DNA of 9,872 nucleotides from Phycisphaerae bacterium (lineage in GTDB: Bacteria > Planctomycetota > Phycisphaerae > Sedimentisphaerales > Anaerobacaceae): the NCBI GenBank assembly GCA_030667885.1, contig DAOUVA010000120.1, positions 1 through 9,872 of the forward strand. The letters run 5' to 3'. A model generated the notes under the pieces. It was not told the DNA's origin. It made no database searches and saw only the letters and a list, made by a program, of their open reading frames with translations. The position numbers and the translations under genes are program-made. Shown in pieces: positions 7,698-9,872 of this stretch. Position 1 is the stretch's first letter, and every line of letters begins with the position of its first letter.

Positions 7698-7850
7698 CAC
7701 TTCCATCCTCCAATATTTTCTGGACAAATATTTTTCTCGCCGGTTGCACCCACTGCCTGCGCAAACCTAATCACTTGCATCCTTGTCTGGGAATCCAGGC
7801 CGGATTGCGAGGTTTTTACATCCGTTATCCGGCCCTTTCGTCCGTGAATA
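7698..7850 (-). promoter_or_regulatory. 5' leader of the CotH-like gene with a stable stem-loop
   Basis: The 150 bases between the terminator hairpin and the CotH-like start hold a perfect eight-base-pair stem, GGCCGGAT (7798-7805) with ATCCGGCC (7827-7834), around a 21-base loop, and the GGAGG ribosome binding site at 7707-7711. No ORF is convincing here. The stem is consistent with a structured leader RNA. I could not match it to a known riboswitch class. Confidence 0.45.
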
Positions 7851-8009
7851 TTACAAAAACCCAAACCTGCTACCGGCTTTGGGCTTGATTTGCTTTATTT
7901 GACTTAGAAAGGCGACCAAAGCGGAAATGCTCAGCTTAAAAGCTGAAACAGTGTCTTTCCCCCCACTGCAAGTTAGGAAGCCTAAATAGACACCATCCAC
8001 CTTTTTCAC
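7851..8009 (-). CDS. possible 52-residue small protein or leader peptide
   Basis: A GTG at 8007-8009 follows AAGGAGGTG, an almost perfect complement of the 16S rRNA 3' end, with GGAGG at 8014-8018. The frame runs 52 codons: KKVDGVYLGFLTCSGGKD near the start, then a hydrophobic middle (SAFKLSISALVAFLSQI) and a basic end (KPKAGSRFGFL). A sigma70-like promoter lies about 60 bases upstream and a terminator overlaps the last codons, so it has all the parts of a stand-alone mini-gene. I do not recognise the protein. The DNA also folds into several hairpins, so the translated product may matter less than the RNA, for example as an attenuator of the CotH operon. GTG at 8010-8012 is an alternative start. 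Confidence 0.45.
   Translation of the reverse strand: MKKVDGVYLGFLTCSGGKDTVSAFKLSISALVAFLSQIKQIKPKAGSRFGFL
7855..7883 (-). terminator. rho-independent terminator upstream of the CotH operon
   Basis: On the minus strand CCCAAA and TTTGGG pair (7878-7883 with 7860-7865), with two further inner G-C pairs past a one-base bulge, and are followed by five T residues (7855-7859). It overlaps the last codons of the small ORF and lies about 155 bases before the CotH-like start, so it could end the small transcript or act as a conditional attenuator. Confidence 0.6.
7931..7993 (-). other. cluster of nested hairpins inside the small transcript
   Basis: TCAGCTT/AAGCTGA (7931-7937 with 7940-7946) forms a seven-base stem. 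GTGTCT/AGACAC (7951-7956 with 7988-7993) encloses a second stem TTAGG/CCTAA (7973-7977 with 7981-7985, loop AAG). Three clean stems in 63 bases, within an ORF and followed by a terminator, point to an RNA with function in its fold. Confidence 0.45.
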
Positions 8010-8073
8010 CACACCTCCTTCATAAATACAACACCTCAAGATGGTAGTTTGCCTAAGGTACTGCAATTTATGC

Positions 8074-8103
8074 ATTCTACCACACTTGCGGCAGCAAAGT
8101 CAA
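8074..8103 (-). promoter_or_regulatory. sigma70-like promoter, TTGACT-18-TAGAAT
   Basis: On the minus strand the -35 box TTGACT (8098-8103) and -10 box TAGAAT (8074-8079) are 18 bases apart, each one base from consensus. Transcription would start near 8067 and run through the small ORF, the hairpins and the terminator toward the CotH operon. This is the best promoter match seen upstream of the operon. Confidence 0.6.
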
Positions 8104-8280
8104 GTGTTTTTTGCTATCCAACCTTATCCGCAGAAGTCGCACAGGCTAAAACTTCTGGCCGGCAGAACCTCAAGTGTCTTCCTGCAAGCAGGAAACCCTT
8201 AAAATTGCAGTTTTCGGCCTCATAATGAGGCATTTTTGCCCGAAACTTTGATATGGCAAACTTGGGTCCAGTAGTACCTT
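8104..8280. other. non-coding stretch with small inverted repeats
   Basis: No supported gene. Short stems include TTCCTGC/GCAGGAA (8179-8185 with 8188-8194) and GAAGT/ACTTC near 8131-8155. GCCTCAT/ATGAGGC (8217-8223 with 8225-8231) is followed on the plus strand by five T residues and resembles a small terminator, but no plus-strand gene precedes it. The left end may carry the last ~20 codons of the group II intron protein beyond the palindromic element. Confidence 0.4.
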
Positions 8281-8440
8281 AGGACTTGTAAATAAATTAG
8301 GTTTCGTTTTTGGGTGAGCGAGGACAAGGCTGGCAAGGAAGTAAAACGCAGGCCTACTGGTTGGTAGTCCGAGTTTTGCTGACGCAGCCAGCCGTAGCCG
8401 CAGCCAGCCAAAAATGGAAGATAATTTATTTACAGGTCCT
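8281..8440. mobile_element. 160-base near-palindromic MITE-like element
   Basis: The ends match as inverted repeats: AGGACTTGTAAATAAATTA (8281-8299) and its complement at 8422-8440 agree at 18 of 19 bases, and similarity continues inward through the T-rich and GGCTGGC stretches to a central hairpin (CTAC/GTAG around 8354-8367). The whole unit can fold on its centre at about 8360. TTA occurs at both borders (8279-8281 and 8440-8442), which fits a target-site duplication if the element is GGAC...GTCC. It carries no gene. The structure is that of a non-autonomous miniature transposon; its IS family was not identified. Confidence 0.65.
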
Positions 8441-8596
8441 TAAATATTCAGTGAAACCTTCCCAGTTGAACGAGGCTTTCTGACTCCGCCGATTCAGCCA
8501 CTTAAATATCAGTCGCTTTGCTACACGATGGTATCGCTCCATAGCTTGGCTATTACCGCTGATACCATAGTACTGATAGTGACCTCTCAGCTTCGC
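8441..8596 (-). pseudogene. ltrA: C-terminal remnant of a group II intron reverse transcriptase/maturase
   Basis: Fifty-two in-frame codons read AKLRGHYQYYGISGN, then RYHRVAKRL, FKWLNRRSQKASFNWEGF and TEYL. KLRGHYQYYGI(x)GN followed by kWLNRRSQ and sfnWeGF is the highly characteristic C-terminal maturase (X) region of group II intron-encoded proteins of the LtrA type. A TAG stands immediately upstream, and another frame just before it (MFKTTLKN) resembles the preceding residues, so a frameshift or decay is likely. The RT domain is absent, and the recombinase gene ends at 8645. On the other side the frame stops within the palindromic element. If that element and one TTA are removed, the frame continues to a TGA at 8220-8222 (EYLRYYWTQVCHIKV...), consistent with, but not proof of, an insertion in the gene. 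No domain V-like intron RNA is evident. Confidence 0.8.
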
Positions 8597-8644
8597 CTAC
8601 AATTTTTAAGGGTGGTTTTTAAACATTTTGTTTTTCGAGAAGCA

Positions 8645-9643
8645 TTACAGCCAGCCACCAACTGGCAACTGCTCTACTGCATGGCGCAGAACAGGATCAA
8701 CATTTGTATATACTTTGTTTGTAAGATTTGGAGAAGAGTGCTCCAGCAGCTTCTGTGTTACAGCAGTCGAAACTCCGTTTTGTGCCAGTAAAGAGCAAAA
8801 AGTTTTCCTGAGATCATGGAATTTCAAATCCGCCAGCCCAGCATCTTTACATATTTTCTTCCACTTTTTGTGATTGAAATGATGGCTAAACAACTTTTCT
8901 TGCCCAGCCTTCAACTCGGAAATATATCTTGATAGTTCTGCTATTACTCCACCTGAAACGGGACGTGAACCCATACTCTTTCTTGTCTTTTTGCTTGTTG
9001 TCGTAATATAGTCACTCACAAAATCAACATCAGATATTTTCAATGGTTCAATATCGCCCCGTCTGAGTCCGGTGCCCAAAGCCAATAAGATTCTAATCTT
9101 CATTGCTCGATGAGGCTCAGCCGCTTTCAGCAACTTTCTTATCTGAGCATTATTCAGTGACCTTACAGGCCTTTCATCTTCTTTCAGTTCTTTGAGTTTT
9201 ATGTTCCCTTTCAAGTATCTGTTTTCCCTGCACCAGTTGACAAAAGTTTTCAAGTTTCTGATGTCTTTATTAAGTGTTGTGCGTTTTACTTCCTTACCTC
9301 TTTGGAGAATAAAATTATCGATAATATTTTGCGCAATCTGTTTTGAATTGCATCTTCCAGCTAAGCGTTCAAAGTTCCTCAAACTTAAAGCAATTTCATA
9401 AAGCGTTCCTTCGGTAACACCCTGTACTTTTTTGGCCTCATTATATTCTGCCAGCATTTGCCCCCAGTCGGCATTTACTGTCCCCGTAAATACGTCAGAG
9501 TTTAATTGAGTATATTTGATATGCTTGAAATGTTCAGCAAGTTCCTTGCTGGGTAAAGCCTTGGCTTTACGCTTGCCGCTTTCGTACCAACCGACCCACC
9601 AGCCTCTGATATTTTTTCTTTTGTAGATCCAAACCTTTTTCAT
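8645..9643 (-). CDS. tyrosine recombinase (phage-type integrase)
   Basis: Site-specific DNA recombinase that cuts and rejoins DNA through a covalent phosphotyrosine link. The 332 residues show a basic, Trp-rich N-terminal arm-binding segment (1-45), a helical core-binding (SAM-like) domain (about 55-145) and the catalytic domain (about 160-325). The catalytic set looks complete: Arg194 in TGLRRGD, a Lys near 218-219, His276 and Arg279 in HDLR, His302 in LLEHSS and Tyr312 in KVYTNV. The gene is full length for an integrase. The ATG at 9641-9643 has no Shine-Dalgarno sequence but lies close behind a TATAAT box. No tRNA, att repeat or cargo operon is visible beside it, and its 3' end abuts a decayed group II intron protein. 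It may belong to a mobile element largely outside the window or be a stranded copy. Confidence 0.93.
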   Translation of the reverse strand: MKKVWIYKRKNIRGWWVGWYESGKRKAKALPSKELAEHFKHIKYTQLNSDVFTGTVNADWGQMLAEYNEAKKVQGVTEGTLYEIALSLRNFERLAGRCNSKQIAQNIIDNFILQRGKEVKRTTLNKDIRNLKTFVNWCRENRYLKGNIKLKELKEDERPVRSLNNAQIRKLLKAAEPHRAMKIRILLALGTGLRRGDIEPLKISDVDFVSDYITTTSKKTRKSMGSRPVSGGVIAELSRYISELKAGQEKLFSHHFNHKKWKKICKDAGLADLKFHDLRKTFCSLLAQNGVSTAVTQKLLEHSSPNLTNKVYTNVDPVLRHAVEQLPVGGWL

Positions 9644-9660
9644 AATATCATTGTATCGTA

Positions 9661-9666
9661 ATTATA
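9661..9666 (-). promoter_or_regulatory. TATAAT -10 box for the recombinase gene
   Basis: A consensus -10 hexamer lies 18 bases upstream of the recombinase start on the minus strand, giving a very short leader without a ribosome binding site. The -35 region is poor (T-rich). A second -10-like TACAAT is closer to the start. Supported by position and sequence only. Confidence 0.4.
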
Positions 9667-9804
9667 GGGGTGCAAATCAAGCAGAAAAGAAGGCTGGGAT
9701 CAGAGCAAATCAGTGCTAAAATGGAGACATGAGATAAGACACCAAAACTTTCTGTAGCATAAGGTCATGTTTCAGAAGTAGTTATATGAAACAGTGTTTT
9801 CATG
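9667..9804. other. intergenic stretch upstream of the recombinase
   Basis: No gene is supported. TGTTTCA/TGAAACA (9768-9774 with 9787-9793) can pair around a 12-base loop. Confidence 0.4.
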
Positions 9805-9872
9805 TCATCCGGATTATATATCCGATACTCCTTTCCGCGTCAGCCATATCCACTTGGCGTAACTCTTCAGTG
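9805..9872 (-). CDS. possible C-terminal fragment of an unidentified gene, cut by the window edge
   Basis: A frame open from the window edge ends at TGA (9805-9807) and reads TEELRQVDMADAERSIGYII before RMT. Only about 22 codons are visible. The composition looks protein-like, but it matches nothing I recognise, and a short hairpin (CGGAT/ATCCG, 9810-9824) lies inside it. It would be the gene preceding the recombinase on the same strand. Confidence 0.22.

Noticed and set aside
5433..7727. Longer CotH-like protein from a TTG at 7725-7727
   Set aside because: The TTG lacks a ribosome binding site and puts ten extra residues before a clean signal peptide. The ATG at 7695-7697 follows GGAGG at a good distance.
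7673..7888. Plus-strand ORF over the CotH leader
   Set aside because: No ribosome binding site or family features. It runs antisense to the leader and signal peptide and looks like chance.
7851..8075. c-di-GMP-I (GEMM) riboswitch upstream of the CotH operon
   Set aside because: Pieces such as GGCAAAC and CAAAGC occur, but not in the required order or with the conserved GGACGCAAAGC core on either strand.
8220..8411. A 63-residue minus-strand ORF across the palindromic element
   Set aside because: Most of it is read through the palindrome. Only its last ~20 codons could be a real, displaced end of the intron protein.
8220..8644. Complete group II intron with ribozyme domains
   Set aside because: Only the maturase C-terminus is recognisable. 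I saw no domain V-like hairpin or RT domain sequence on either side.
9644..9872. tRNA or attachment site next to the recombinase
   Set aside because: No T-loop-like GTTCRANYC motif or cloverleaf was seen on either strand; only short inverted repeats are present.

Overview
The window looks like a chromosomal segment from a planctomycete of the Phycisphaerae / Sedimentisphaerales type. The main evidence is the style of the secreted protein at 5433-7697, which ends in an 'SGYILDP...' beta domain followed by a dockerin-like tail with two acidic loops ('DFNGDGYLNFID'). Two further broken dockerin-type tails lie nearby. This placement is inferred from protein style only; there is no rRNA or other marker gene here.

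The core (573-7697, all on the minus strand) is a tightly packed five-gene set. In transcription order it encodes a secreted CotH-kinase-like protein with a dockerin tail; a VTC-type (polyphosphate polymerase-like) domain protein; a DUF4956 multi-pass membrane protein; a HlyD-type membrane fusion protein; and a TolC-family outer-membrane lipoprotein. The last four gaps are about 94, 3, 7 and 151 bases. CotH, VTC and DUF4956 proteins often occur together in bacteria. The addition of a periplasmic adaptor and an outer-membrane channel, with no ABC ATPase or other known inner-membrane pump in the set, suggests an envelope-spanning system. It may make or move a phosphate-rich or other polymer, or a modified surface protein, to the outside. 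The role is inferred; the individual families are well supported.

Upstream of the operon (about 7700-8110) a compact unit is visible on the same strand: a good sigma70-like promoter, a near-perfect Shine-Dalgarno sequence, a 52-codon ORF, several nested hairpins and a rho-independent terminator right at the ORF stop. It could be a small-protein gene or an attenuator-type leader for the operon.

The right part (8220-9643) is mobile-element territory. It has an intact tyrosine recombinase (8645-9643), an adjoining C-terminal remnant of a group II intron reverse transcriptase/maturase (8441-8596), and a 160-base near-palindromic, MITE-like element (8281-8440) sitting at the break in that remnant.

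Two decayed dockerin-type C-termini (312-572 and 2519-2692) flank the TolC gene, evidence that the operon was rearranged by loss of larger dockerin proteins. The far left (1-311) and far right (9644-9872) hold little: a possible 5' end of a gene, an AT-rich hairpin, a promoter for the recombinase and a possible C-terminal fragment.
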